Positions 33,845 to 45,596 of a stretch of DNA of 64,000 nt are shown piece after piece (the first letter of the stretch is position 1; every line of letters starts with the position of its first letter). The notes below the pieces were generated by a model. That model ran no database searches. It was given only the letters and a program-made list of their open reading frames with translations, and was not told the origin of the DNA. This DNA comes from Hibiscus mutabilis (lineage: Eukaryota > Streptophyta > Magnoliopsida > Malvales > Malvaceae), in contig CM033726.1 in NCBI GenBank assembly GCA_019671005.1, positions 17,295,608 through 17,359,607 of the forward strand. The letters are read 5' to 3'. The position numbers and the translations under genes are program-made.

Positions 33845-34262
33845 GATATTACGCTTTGGACGTAAGGGAAAGCTTAGTCTAAGATACATTGGTCCCTATG
33901 AAATTTTGAAAAGAGTTGGTCTAGTGGCATATCAATTAGCTCTACCACCGGAGTTGAGTAAAGTTCATGATGTATTTCATGTATCTATGCTTCGAAAATA
34001 TCGATCGAATCATTCACATGTTATTACACCAGAAGAGATCGAAATTCAATCAGATTTGACATATGATGAAGAACCTGTAAGAATTTTAGCTCGAGGAGAG
34101 AAGCAATTAAGAAACAAGAAGATTCCTCTAGTTAAAGTTTTGTGGAGAAATCACAAGGTAGAGGAAGTTACTTGGAAGACAGAAGAAATGATGAAAAAAC
34201 AGTATCTGTATCTTTTTGAACCAAGTAAGGAAAATTCGAGGATGAATTTTCTTAAGGGGGAG
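33845..34262 (+). pseudogene. Family B integrase C-terminus and chromodomain
   Basis: LRFGRKGKLSLRYIGPYEIL is followed by VHDVFHVSMLRKY. The chromodomain-like end is VKVLWRNHKVEEVTWKTEEM. In chromoviruses this end is thought to steer insertion towards certain chromatin. The track from 33906 stays open almost to the LTR. Confidence 0.85.
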
Positions 34263-34265
34263 AAT

Positions 34266-37131
34266 TGTAATATCCCGAATTTTTTATTAGTGACCAAAAT
34301 GAAAATTTTGAAAGTTTGGTGGTTAAAGTGTAAACTTTGGAAAAGTTTAGGGACTAAATTGTAATTTTCAAAAGTTATGTATTTTAGTCCTGTAAATGAA
34401 TAGTTCACCCCCAAGAATGACGTTTTCGTGTTACCCGGATTTTTCGTACAGAGTTTGTATTTTTGGCTATAAAGCGGTAAAGTTTGGAAAAATATTCGGA
34501 TAATTGGATCGAATCAGATATTCAAGATATTTCAAAGGATGATAAGGCAAGGTTAAAAATGTCATTTCCATGTCTAAAAATGGTAGGAATTAACATGGAC
34601 CATTGGATTTAAAATAGGTTTCCATGTTAAATATGAGTCATTGGATGAAAAATGGCAAGATGGTAATCACTAACTCCTTGGATTGTTTTGGACCCTTGGA
34701 TTGGTAGGTAAAAACGTGGCTTGATATGGAGCTTTGGATTTCAAGGTTAAAAGGGTTATTAGACATTAAAACAAATTTAAAATTCATTTAAATTATTTAA
34801 GACAAATGGCTAAATTAGAAACAAAAGAAAATTCAAGATTTTCTTCCCATATTTCTTCAAGTTTCGAACACCCCTCTAGGTAAGAAGAAAAAAAACTATT
34901 TGGTTAGATTTTAGATGAAAGCGTGAAATAAGAAATTGATCTCCATGAAATTATCTATCTCTTGGTACCATTTGTTCATGTTTTCCTTGCTCGGAACCTT
35001 AGTTTTGTGAATTGGTTGCATGAAGGGGATGTTTATATATGATGTTTTAAGATGAGATTTTTATGTAGTTGTTGTTGCAGAATTATATACAAGCTTGTAT
35101 GATGATTGAAATCTCTTGGAAGTAACTAAATCCTAATTTGTTTAAAGTTAGGGTTTTGTTAGGAAGTTGAATTTGGATTGATTTTGATATGGAAATAATT
35201 ATAGAAGCTTAGAAATGAGGTTTAGAAGTTGAATTCATGCTTGAATCAAGTTGGAAATTTGGTATAGAGTGACTCTTCAAATTCTGCATATTGGAAGAAA
35301 ATTAGGGAAAATTATGGAAAATTTTCCTAAGGTTAGAAATGATGCGAGAATGATATTACAAGGCTTAGAATGTTGTTTGGACCAATTTGGAACTTTGTTA
35401 AGTTGTAGGTATCATTTCCCATATTTGGAGAAACAAAAAGGTTAAAATGAAAATGTTGGAAAATTGATGTTTTATGTTGAAAATTGATGTTAGATGATTA
35501 AAAGGGATTATTTTGAGAAGTTTGCTAATTGTTGGGGATTAAATAGAAAATTAAAGGAAATATGAAGTTGAAATGGAAATTGGTTATAAAGCTAGGTATT
35601 TCGCTTGAAAGTATTTTGGAATACTTGAATATGTTGTTTAGTGCTTGTATTTAAAGTTTAATGGAAAGGGACAATTTTGAATAATTTGGAAAGTTGAGGT
35701 GGATTATAAAATAATTTATTTTATGGATATCTTTAGGAATTTTATTCCTAATTGGTGCTTATGTTAAAATGATACTAACATACACTTTGAAATGTATGTG
35801 TTCGGGAAACGATGGTTTATAGATCGTGAACGTGATCAAGATCGTTTTGTGAGCATGTCTAAAGACAAGGAAAAAGTTCAGGAATAAGGTTAAATCGGCA
35901 ATAAGATTTATAGTGAGGCATCAAGTGAGTGTAATGCATACATAACATAATACATAGATGTTTTATACATCACTGGTAGGACTTGCGATGAGTCTACCTG
36001 AGTTTTTATATTGGCAAGATATTTATTATCATTGATCATATATTTGACATATATGTCAAAGATTGAATATAAATGCATAAATCACTAGTTAGATATGATA
36101 TTATATCATGGATGTTATTTCGAGTATGAACTGCCCAAAGTTAATTTATATTGATATACATTGCCATGGATGAAATAAATAATGGAATTATGCCTAAATT
36201 AGCCAATTGAGGGATAGGGTATAGTTGGCATGCTATAGAGTCCAGCAGCACGCTGCATAACCGGGATAGCACTATAGTATACCTAAAGGTTACTTAGTGT
36301 TTGGTAAGAACGACCTTATAAATGTGCGGGTATTATGGTAGGCACGGCTTTATAAATGTGTGGGAGCACTTCGGTGCATATTAGACTCGTGTATCTGGGG
36401 TCCTCATAGGTCTATATTTGGGCTAAGAAATCGGGCAATGAAATCAGTAAATAATGGATAAACGGGTTAAAGAGTTTATTCACTCTTAAAATTATGGCAA
36501 GTATATTAGTAAGAAAAATATATTCGGTTTATATCATTTTTATATATGATCAATATGATGGTAAGTCATATCTAGTGATTTAAATGCATGAAAGTGGTTA
36601 CATATTACTCTTGTTATTATTATGTTACTTGCACTATATATATTATTATTGCCTCACTAAGTATATGCTTAGCGTGTGATGGTTTTCACGTGTAGGTCAA
36701 AATGAGAAATCAGAGTAAGGAGCAGACATCCCATCTATTCAGATTATAAAAACAGTATCAGTAATATCATCTTTTGATGTGTTTGATAATTCTAGGAGGC
36801 ATGTATATGTTAAAGTTAATCGGTTATGTACTAGTTACATATGGTTTGTATTAACTTCTAAACTAGTTTATGTTTATAGTAAAAGATGAGTAGTTTTAAT
36901 ATATTTAAAATTGGGTAATAAATCAATAGGGGTAAATAAAGAAATCGGGTAGATTTTTTGTTTTAGGCAGTTTTTAGGTAGTTATAATCTATATACTTTA
37001 TAGATATTATTTGTTAAGTGGTTGCCTGAAATGAGACTTATCTCAATAGGATAAAAAATGGTAAATGATTTTAAAAAAATTCGTGATACTCTAATTGGTA
37101 TTTATTATAAAATATTGATTAGGGTGTTACA
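34266..37131 (+). repeat. Family B 3' LTR (2.87 kb)
   Basis: It starts TGTAATATCCC after an AAGGGGGAGAAT-type purine tract (34252-34265) and ends GGGTGTTACA. It matches 22562-25465 throughout, with about 6% difference in a sampled stretch. The R hairpin is at 36657-36672. Confidence 0.93.
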
Positions 37132-37889
37132 AGTGTCGTCCATTTCTCCTCCAAAAAGTGGCGCCAAGCAAGTTCCCTCTAAGGCTGGTCGGTTGTGTCC
37201 CTTGGGGAGGAGACATGTCCCTCCGAGGTTGAGCTGGAGGTGGTAGCTTGAGCTGGGATGAGCTGATCAAGCTAGGAGTGAGCTGGCTTGATATGAGCTA
37301 GCTAGCTGAGTGAGCTTCACTTAGTTTTTGAGCTTGTTTGAGCTGCTACGAGCTGCCCTTAGCTAGGTGAGCTTATCCTCTAGTGTCCTTGAGCTTTCCT
37401 CGAGCTGAATTAGAGCTGAAAGTAGCTTTCATTCCTTTAGCTAAAATGAGTGAGCTGTGAGGAGCTGATTTGAGCTAGTTGAGCTAACCATTAGCTGCAC
37501 GATCAAACATAAGTTTGCCTTTAATGTCTCTCTTGTACCTTTAGTTGTGATGACCTATAAAGTAAACTAACAGATATAAGTAATAAGAATTCAGATAATA
37601 TGCTAAGTAACGATGTGGTTCTACTTAATATGCATGCATGAAACATTACTTAATATGCCAAGTGTAGAGTATGATGTATGGAAAGATGTTATGATATTCG
37701 AAGACACTAATCATTGTATTAAACATAAACATGAGGTAAACATGAATGGTAAGTATAAGTGGATGCATGATTAAAAGTAATATAATTATATAGTTATAAA
37801 AGATGTGAAGAAAGTAAGTAAAAACTCTCTTAACCTTCATCCTTGTAAAACAAGTTGAAAGTATAGTGAAAATGAATATCGATCGCATC
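37132..37889. mobile_element. Unclassified insertion X, right part
   Basis: Continuation of 21941-22561 after the family B element. It holds the AGCT-rich block and then AT-rich DNA with no convincing ORF. It ends near CGATCGCATC, after which the family A LTR resumes. Confidence 0.6.
37232..37496. repeat. AGCT-rich block
   Basis: I count 25 copies of the palindromic tetramer AGCT in 265 bp, mostly as GAGCTG, GAGCTT or TAGCT(A/T), at irregular spacing of about 6-20 bp. About one would be expected by chance. It is not a simple tandem repeat and has no ORF that would explain it. Confidence 0.85.
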
Positions 37890-40746
37890 AGCTTCATTCT
37901 TCTCCTCTAATATAAGGTTCCTTACTGAAATTCCCAAGTTATTGATCCTTTACATATGATTTCTAATGGGTTTTAATGGTTTAATTGTGCGAAGATGGTT
38001 AAATCAAGGTTTAATTGATGTATTTGTTGAATTTTTGCTATGGATCTATTTTGTTGGGTTCTTGATTTGATTTGAACAAGATTTTGATGTTTTATAATGT
38101 TAATAAGTTGATTTTAACATTAGAATCCCAAAACTAAGTGAATCTCTAACTTTCTAGGCTGTTAGTTATGAGATTTTGAGGAGTTGTAGAGGTTTAATGA
38201 ATGCTGGAGGTATAAGGATGATGTTAATGTGTTTTGGATGTTAATTGATGGATTAAAACGTTAGGTTATGGCTGGGTTAAGTTTAGAAGATGTTTGATGT
38301 TATTTTCGGTTGTTGTGGAGAGAAATTGGGTAGAGTTTGATGAGGATTTGTGTGTTTTGGTGTTGCTGGTTTGTTGAATGCGTTTTGATGCATTGAAACC
38401 TCTGTTTTGTTGTGGTTAAACCTGGGGAGGTTGATCCTCAAGCTTGATGTGAAGTATCGGAAGCCGTTGAGGCTTGTTTTCGCATTGGCGATCAAAGTTT
38501 TGCATGTCGGTGAGTGAGAACGTAGTTTTATAGCTTTTCAAAGGTTTGAAAGTTGTGTTTGGGAGTTTAGATCAAGCTTTAAACGCTAATCTAAGCTTGG
38601 AAGTAAGTAAAGCATGAATTCTCTCTCAAACTTGGTTTGGCAATTGGTTTTAATGCACTTGTTTTGATAACTTGGTTACTTACTGTTATATGCATGCTTT
38701 GAGCATGTTTAATGCTAGAAAATGGTTATATAATTTTGATGATGCATTTGAAGGTAATGAATGTTTTTTTAAATATTTTTTAACATTGATTAATGCAATG
38801 TTGAATGCATTGGATAAATGGTTTTGATTGATGCATATGAAAATAGTGAGTTAATGATATAAAGTGAATTATATTGGTAAGTGATATGGTTTAAAATGTT
38901 ATCAGATATAGTTGACCAGCCATAAGATTGATAGTGCACTATAAAAAGTCGCATTCGATATTGAGGGGTTGTGAGGTACCAAAAACTCCATCCAAGTACC
39001 CTAACAGTTAAGGGGTTATATGGTACTAAAGACTCCTATTAGTGGATTATGCATCTAACCGATGATTTGGTTGTGATTGTACCCTATTATGATTGTACCA
39101 TTGAATTTCGGTTGAGATTGCATGAAGTGTTGAGAGGACACTTGTTGAATCTGTGTATCCGATGTTATATTCTATAAAGTGGAACTTGGTTAATGATCAC
39201 TTGGAAGCCAATATAATTGATGGTATCATGGGATGGATTGTGTTGTATACTGATGGTTTAAACATGTTTTACTCTTTAAGTCTTGCATTGGTAGTATGCA
39301 TGGGAAAGCTTAAATAGAGGGTAGCAAATGGGACTTTGTTGTTGGACCCATGATACATGTTGCATATGGTTTAATGTTCATGTTTTGGAAATGTAAGTGC
39401 ATGTGCTACAGGGGTTACAGGGCATGATAATGTTGATGATGGTCCAATAATGATTAAAAAGGTGTTTTGGAAAGTGGTTTTCAAAATGATTGTTAATTGG
39501 CTTTAAATGTACTGATGGTGGTTTGTTTTAGAGCACTCCTCACTAAGCGTAGTGTGTTTACGCTTTTTTCCATTAATGCGGAGAATTAAAGGTTGGAGCC
39601 AACAAGCAAGCGAAGAAAAATCCAAGGCCTTGGGTTTGCGATAGTATAATTTGGATTTAGACTTGCAGTAATAAAGACAATGTGGTCGTTTGTTGATTGG
39701 GAGGATTGTTTGCCAAACTCCTTGTTTGTACAAGTTTCATATGTTGGTTTGGATTTGTAAGAGGCCTAAAGTGTTTGATACGTGCTTGGATTTATGTTTG
39801 GAATGTTAGTGAGGAAGCATGCCTCTAGATGATGTGTATGATTGTCTTAGGCTTGTTAGGATTGCTTAAAATGTTGGTATGTTGTGTTAAGCATGTTCTT
39901 GATGTTGTATGATGTTTAGATATGTGTTGAATGTGTTTAAAATGAGCCAAAGTGTCATATGTTGGACCTAGAGGTCATTACAGGCCTCACCGTACCAGTA
40001 CGGGCTTCCTAGTGTCGGTACGCGGGGTCTAGGAATACTCAATTCATCAAAAATTAACAAAGGGTATCGTTACACCTAACCACTATATTGGTACACCTTG
40101 AGGAAATTTTGTACTGGTTTCGGTACACGAGCACCTGTATCGGTACGCCTTCTGGCTACTAGAATCTATTTTCGAAAATAAACCATATGGGATCCGTACG
40201 GGGGAGAACCATATTGGTACGGGCTTGCTCGTCATACTGTATCGATACGGAGTGTGTTTTATTGGTACGCTGAGTCGTTAAGTTGTTTGAACGTATCGAT
40301 ACGGAGCTAGCTCGTATCGGTACGCAGTGTACAATTTAATGCTTTTATCTGTAGAAGTTTGGAAATTGTGCAGTTTAGTCCTTCATTGTTAGGTATGCAA
40401 TTAAATGAGCTCGGATAATTGTTTCAAGCTGGAATTTAACATGTGAGCATGAAATTGGATTAATGAAGGATCGGTAACTTGGATTTTAATTAGGTCCTTA
40501 TAATTTAAGAAAAGTACGCTTAGGTTCCTAAATTGTATGTTTGAGCAATTAAACCCTGTTTTACAGCTAGATTGTAATATAATGTATCTGCTTATGCATG
40601 TTCACCTTAGGATTTAAATTGAAGCATTTAGACAAGATAAAAATGAAAAAAAAAACTCAGTTTAGGATATTAGTTTGGGGTTGTTTCGGCAAACCTAATG
40701 TGACCCTTTTAGCTTGGTTTCAGCTTGGCCAGATTGAGGGGTTACA
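37890..40746 (+). repeat. Family A element 5' LTR, second segment
   Basis: It matches 46226-48875 of the 3' LTR and ends GAGGGGTTACA. It carries a tandem repeat remnant (38960-39050), the hairpin CACTA-AGCG-TAGTG (39541-39554) and the GTATCGATAC array. Confidence 0.92.
39990..40325 (+). repeat. GTATCGATAC palindrome array (LTR copy 3)
   Basis: About ten copies, perfect to degenerate, including TGTATCGATACGG near 40229 and CGTATCGATACGG near 40293. They lie between the R hairpin and the LTR end. Confidence 0.85.
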
Positions 40747-40751
40747 TTTTT

Positions 40752-40763
40752 TGGTATCAGAGC
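40752..40763 (+). other. Primer-binding site of family A element
   Basis: TGGTATCAGAGC, initiator tRNA-Met type, lies five bases after the LTR end at 40746. Confidence 0.92.
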
Positions 40764-41007
40764 CAGGTTTACGAAAAATTAGGATTTTGTTGTTGGTTGT
40801 TCAATGTTGTTTGCTATGCAAGATGATTGTTTATACGTACAGTGATTGATAAATGCCATGTTAGGGTATTTTTTGGGACACATTGCCATATTACTACAGT
40901 TATAAAATGATTTTGGTTTGAAATTGAAGTCTTGGATCTTTGCTTAAAGCTGGCCTGATTATTTTTGTTTTGATGTAATTATCATGCCTTAGATACATTT
41001 TTATGTG

Positions 41008-42190
41008 ATGCCACCGATGAGAGAGTTAAGATCGAGCATGAATGCTGCTGTCGAAGGGCAGGAAGTTGAGGGTGAGATAGTGCATCCTGAGGGATTGCCA
41101 CCTCCTCCGCCTAATCCTTATGAGGGAGTGGAGCAAGTACCACCTGCACCACAACCTGAACCAATGTATGGTGATATGACGTCTTTGGTACAGGCGATGA
41201 CTAGAGCATTTTAGGCCGCGATGGCGGGAGTACATGTACCTGCATCAGCGCTTGTTGTTGCTATTAATTCAGGGTTACCGTTAGAGCGTATGTGCAGTCT
41301 TTGTGGAGTTGAGTTTAGAAGGTTGGCACCTGAGGCATCCGAGGAGTGGTTTGCTAGTATATATCAAATTTTGGATTAGATGGGGTACAGTGATATCCAT
41401 AAGCTATGATGTGCGGTGTCCTTATTATAGGGTGATGCATACATTTGGTAGACTACTGTGATCAAGGGCATGGAACCCGGATATGTGAGTTGAGTGTTCT
41501 TCCAAGCTACCTTCAAGGAGTATCTAGGAGTTAGATACTTAGATGAGAAGAAACGTGAATTTATGGCCTTGGATCAAGGCAGTATAATAGTATCTACGTA
41601 CGAGGTATAGTTTGTGAGGCTGAGTCAATATGTGCCTAAGTTGGTGCCAGATGAGAGGCATCTTCGTGATCGATTCTGTTACGGGTTAGAGCAGGATGTT
41701 AAGACATACATGTTGGTCACTGACTATACAGATTTTTACGTGTTGGTTAGATATGCTAAGGAAATTTAGTAGAGTTTAGGTTTATCTCTCCGTTCAAGAG
41801 GCTCTAGGTTGGGGAAGAGAGCTGCAGATTTTGGTCCCAGTGGTGGTCCGTCTAAGAGACATCGTGATAGGAGACATCATCCTGAGTAGAGACAGGGTGG
41901 AGACAATACTGGGCTTGGGCTGCAGGGCCAGGGTAACCAGGTTAGAGCATTATAAAATGCTTGTTGGATATATGGATCACGAAAGCACATGAGACGAGAC
42001 TGTCTACGTTTGGCTAGGGAAGAACAGACCCCATCGGTTGTTGTTAATTCTTGTAGGAGTTGTGGATCTATGGATCATATAAAACATGATTGTCCATTAT
42101 TGGCTAGGGGTAGGCAGGCACCTGCACTTTTTTTGCACTACATAGAAGTCGTAGGCACGGTCGATGTAATTTCCAGTGGAGAAAGGAAGG
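41008..42190 (+). pseudogene. Family A gag with nucleocapsid knuckles
   Basis: The start is at the Met of MPPMRELRSS (41008), followed by a Pro-rich part (PPPPPNPYEGVEQVPP). The capsid region has EEWFASIYQILD, FFQATFKEYLGVRYLDEKK and VRLSQYVPKLVPDERH. Stops interrupt it at about 41212, 41377, 41407 and later. The first knuckle reads CWIYGSRKHMRRDC, with Tyr for the second Cys. The second, CRSCGSMDHIKHDC, is intact. It would have made the particle core. Confidence 0.88.
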
Positions 42191-42194
42191 ACAG

Positions 42195-42790
42195 AGGATT
42201 TTGGCGCATACAGTGGCAGTTCGACCCAATGGTGGTGGACCAGCGAGGATCAATGCGCATCGTGAGGGAAGGAATGACACGGATGTAATAACATGTGCTT
42301 TTAACTTGCAGTCTATGTCATTACTTTCTCTGATAGATTTTGATTCCACGCATTCATATATTTTGCATGAGCATGCACATTTGCTTGATATACAGTAGAA
42401 ATGTTAGATGTGGGTATGCAAGTAACAAGTTCTTTTGGAGATACAGTTGTTACAAGGAGGTTGTATAGAAAATGTCCTCCGATGGTTCAAGGTTATGAGT
42501 TTACGACTGATTTGATGGATCCGTTGTTACATGGTTTTGATGTGATCTTGGTTATAGATTGGTTGTCTGATAATCGGGCTGTGGTCAATTTTGAAACCAA
42601 GCGTGTTTCGTTAAAACTTATCGATAACTATAAAATAGTGGTTGTGGGTGAGAATGTTATGTTCTTATCCAATGTGGTTTTAGTTTTGGAAGCTCAGAAG
42701 TTGTTGAAGTGCGGATGCCAAGCATATATGGCTTATGTTATGAACCCAAATGTAGAAGAAGTGTGGACTAAGGATATCCGTACTGTTTGT
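42195..42790 (+). pseudogene. Family A protease
   Basis: The retropepsin start reads SLIDFDSTHSYILHEH; the catalytic Asp-Ser-Gly is now Asp-Phe-Asp, so it cannot work. A stop at 42396-42398 and a frame change follow. The rest is open from 42401 (GMQVTSSFGDTVVT, HGFDVILVIDWLSDNRAV). Confidence 0.87.
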
Positions 42791-43653
42791 GAGTTTCCGG
42801 GGATGTTTCCAGAGGATTTGCCTGGGTTGCCACCAGATAGAGTGGTGAAGTTTTGTATTGAGACGTATGTTGATACAGCTCCGATGTCTATTGTACCGTA
42901 TCGCTTGGCACCAAATGAGTTGAAGACGTAACTTCAGAAGTTGATGGATCGTGGTTTCATTCGACCTAGTGTTTCACCATGGGGAGCACCGGTGTTGTTT
43001 GTGAAAAAAATATAGCACTTTAAGGATATGCATCGACTATTGGCAACTAAACAAGCTAACGATTAAAAATAAGTATCATTTGCCGCGAATTGATCACTTG
43101 TTTGATCAGTTGAAGGTTAAAGATAAGGATGTGCCTAAGACTACTTTTCAGACGAGGTACGAGCATTATAAGTTTCTAGTGATGTTGTTTGGATTGACGA
43201 GTGTTCCTGCAACATTTATGGACATGATAAATCGAGTGTTCTATAAATTCTTGGATCAGTTCGTGGTAGTATTCATTGATGATACTCATGGACTCTTGTA
43301 CCAAGGAGGATCATGATCGACACTTATGAATTGTGTTGAAAACCTTGTTGGATAATCAGCTTCATGTCAAGTTGAGTAAATGTGAGTTTTGGATTAAAGA
43401 AGTGGTTTTTCTTGACCATGTTGTCTCAGCGGAAGGTATTCTGGTGGATTCGCAAAAGGTTGAGGCGGTTGTGAATTGGAAGCAACCTAAGTCGGTAACG
43501 AAAGTCTGTAGTTTTTTTGGGTTGACAGGTTATTATTGTCGCTTTGTGGATGAGTTCTCAAGGGTTGTTGCTCTGTTGACCAAGTTATTACAAAAGAATG
43601 TGTGTTTTGAGTGGATGAAAGCTAGGCAACAAGTTTTTGAAAAGTTGAAGTAA
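42790..43653 (+). pseudogene. Family A reverse transcriptase with internal deletion
   Basis: The entry text FPEDLPGLPPDR and YRLAPNELKT is present, then a stop. FIRPSVSPWGAP-type and DYRQLNKLT-type text is in shifted frames. After FDQL the sequence jumps to LKVKDKDVPKTTFQTRYEHYKF, so about 20 residues with the first catalytic Asp are gone. The box FIDD is kept (VVFIDDTHG). The thumb part (LSKCEFWIKEVVFL, GLTGYYCRFVDEFS) is open from 43333. Confidence 0.9.
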
Positions 43654-43656
43654 GCT

Positions 43657-44270
43657 TTGACACAAGCTCCGATCTTGATTCAACCTGAGTCAAGAAAAGA
43701 GTTTGTGGTTTATAGCGATGCGTCCTATGTTGGTTTAGGGTGTGCCTTGATGCAAAGTGGAAAGGTTGCAGTACATGCATCGAGACAGTTGAAGGTGCAT
43801 GAGTGCAATTACCTTACGTATGATCTAGAGCTTGCAGCGATAGTGTTTGCGTTGAAGATCTGGAGATATTACCTTTAATGTAAGAAGTGTATTGTGTACA
43901 CGGATCATAAGAGTTTGAAGTATTTGATGTCGCAAAAGGAATTAAATCTTAGATAACGTAGATGGCTGGAGTTGCTTAAGGATTGTGATCTGGCGATCGA
44001 GTATCATCCAGGCAAGGCGAATATTGTGGCCGATGCTTTGAGTAGAAAAGATGTTGTAGAGTTGAGTGTCATGTTTGCAAGGTTGAGTGTGTCGTATAAT
44101 AGAGGTTTGTTTGCTGAGTTGCAAGTGAAGCCATCTTTGTCCCTATTGATTAAGGAAAAACAACCTTATGATAAAGAAGTGGTATCGTATTTTAAGGATA
44201 TCATGGATGGAAATCCTACGGATTTTCACTTTAATGATGATGGGTGTTATGTTTCAAAGATCAGATAGTA
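43657..44270 (+). pseudogene. Family A RNase H and connection
   Basis: YSDASYVGLGCALMQ, DLELAAIVFALKIWRYYL, TDHKSLKYLMSQKELN and VADALSRKDV give the four acidic positions. Stops lie at 43876-43878 and near 43954. The connection to integrase is open from 43972 to 44268. Confidence 0.9.
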
Positions 44271-45172
44271 GTGCCTAGTGATAATGAGTTGATGTGAACT
44301 ATTTGGCTAAGGCACATGCTAGTCCCTTTGCTATGAATCCCAATAGTACTAAGATGTATCGAGATCTAAGGGAAAAGTACTATTGGTGGGTTTGAAAAAG
44401 GATGTGGCTGATTTTGTTGCTAGATGTATGGTATGTCAGCGTGTGAAGGCTAAACACCAATTTCCTTCTAGGTTGTTGCAACCGTTGAGAATACCGGAGT
44501 GGAAATAGGAGAGGATCACCATGGATTTTGTGTCGGGGTTACCTTTGACACCGACTAAAATGGATTCCATTTGGGTGATTATTGATCCGTTTACGAAGTG
44601 TGCACATTTTTTGCAAGTGCATACGACGTATACTTTGGATAAGTTGGCGGATCATTATGTTGCTAAGATTGTGAGGTTGCTCGGGGTGCCCAAGTCGATT
44701 GCTTCAGATAGGGATCTGCGGTTTACATCAAGGTTTTGGGAGTGTTTACATCGAGCTTTGGGTACTCGCTTAAATTTCAGTACTTCGTATCATCCTCAGA
44801 CGGCCAGTCTAAACGTGTGATTCAGATCTTGGAGGATATGTTGAGGTGTTGTATTATTGAGTTCCAAGGAACTTGGGAAAGACAGTTGCCTTTGGTGGAG
44901 TTTGCATACAATAACAGTTATCAGGCAAGTATTAAAATGGCACCGTATGAAGCCTTTTATGGTAGGAAGTGTCGTACGCCCTTGTATTGGGCTGAGGTTG
45001 GGGAAAAGTATATTTCCATGCCTAATGTGTTGAAGGACACGAATGAGAAAGTGAATCTCATTTGTGATCATTTTAAAGTGGCCTCGGATAGGAAGAAATC
45101 CTACGTGGATTTAAAGCATAGAGAAGTTGAGTATGCGGTTGGTGAAAAAGTATTCTTGAAAGTCTCACCTTG
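44271..45172 (+). pseudogene. Family A integrase
   Basis: The zinc region is frameshifted (MNPNSTKMYRDL-like text, then ARCMVCQRVK). The core MDFVSGLPLTPTKMDSIWV starts an open stretch at 44521 with ASDRDLRFTSRFW. It breaks near 44805, where about four bases are missing inside HPQTDG. The expected catalytic Glu codon after GQS is Lys (SKRVIQ), as in the family B copy. PYEAFYGRKCRTPLYWAEVG follows. A Trp codon is TGA at 45171-45173. Confidence 0.88.
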
Positions 45173-45177
45173 AAAGA

Positions 45178-45572
45178 AGATGTTGCGCTTTGGGCGCAAA
45201 GAAAATTTGAGTCCGAGGTTTATTGGGCCTTATGAGGTGTTGGGGCGTATAGATTTTGTGGCTTACTGGTTGAATTTGCCTCCTGAGTTGGAGACGATTC
45301 ATGATGTGTTTCATGTACCCATGTTGCGGAGGTATCGTTCGGATCTGTTGCATGTGATACCAGTGGAGGATGTTGAGTTGCAACCATATTTGTCTTATGA
45401 TGAGGAACAAGTGGAGATCCTTGACTCCAGTAGTAAAGTACTTTTTGGCAAGACGATTGAGCTTTTTAAGGTGTTGTGGAGACATCGCTGTGTTGAGGAG
45501 GCCACGTAGGAGAGTAAGTCAGACATGATAAAGCAGTTTCTGCATCTGTTTCCATTAGGTAAATTTTGAGGA
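45178..45572 (+). pseudogene. Family A integrase C-terminus and chromodomain
   Basis: LRFGRKENLSPRFIGPYEVL, then IHDVFHVPMLRRYRSD, then FKVLWRHRCVEEAT. A Trp-to-stop change follows at 45507-45509. The tail ends QFLHLFPLGKF before the purine tract. Confidence 0.87.
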
Positions 45573-45584
45573 CGAAATTTCTTA

Positions 45585-45596
45585 AGAGGGAGGAGT
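45585..45596 (+). other. Polypurine tract of family A element
   Basis: AAGAGGGAGGAG plus one T directly precedes the TGTAACGCC start of the 3' LTR. It would prime plus-strand DNA synthesis. Confidence 0.8.

Larger units (their letters stand above)
22562..37131 (+). mobile_element. Family B Tekay-like chromovirus, nearly full length
   Basis: LTRs lie at 22562-25465 and 34266-37131, with 5-bp flanks AGTGC (22557-22561) and AGTGT (37132-37136), a TSD with one transition. It inserted into X. Internal order is primer-binding site, gag (split by a solo LTR), protease, RT, RNase H, integrase, chromodomain. In a sampled stretch the LTRs differ at about 6%. Catalytic changes in RT and integrase, plus stops, make it dead. 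Confidence 0.94.

Noticed and set aside
41005..41007. GTG as the start of family A gag
   Set aside because: A Met codon follows directly at 41008 and plant genes start at ATG.
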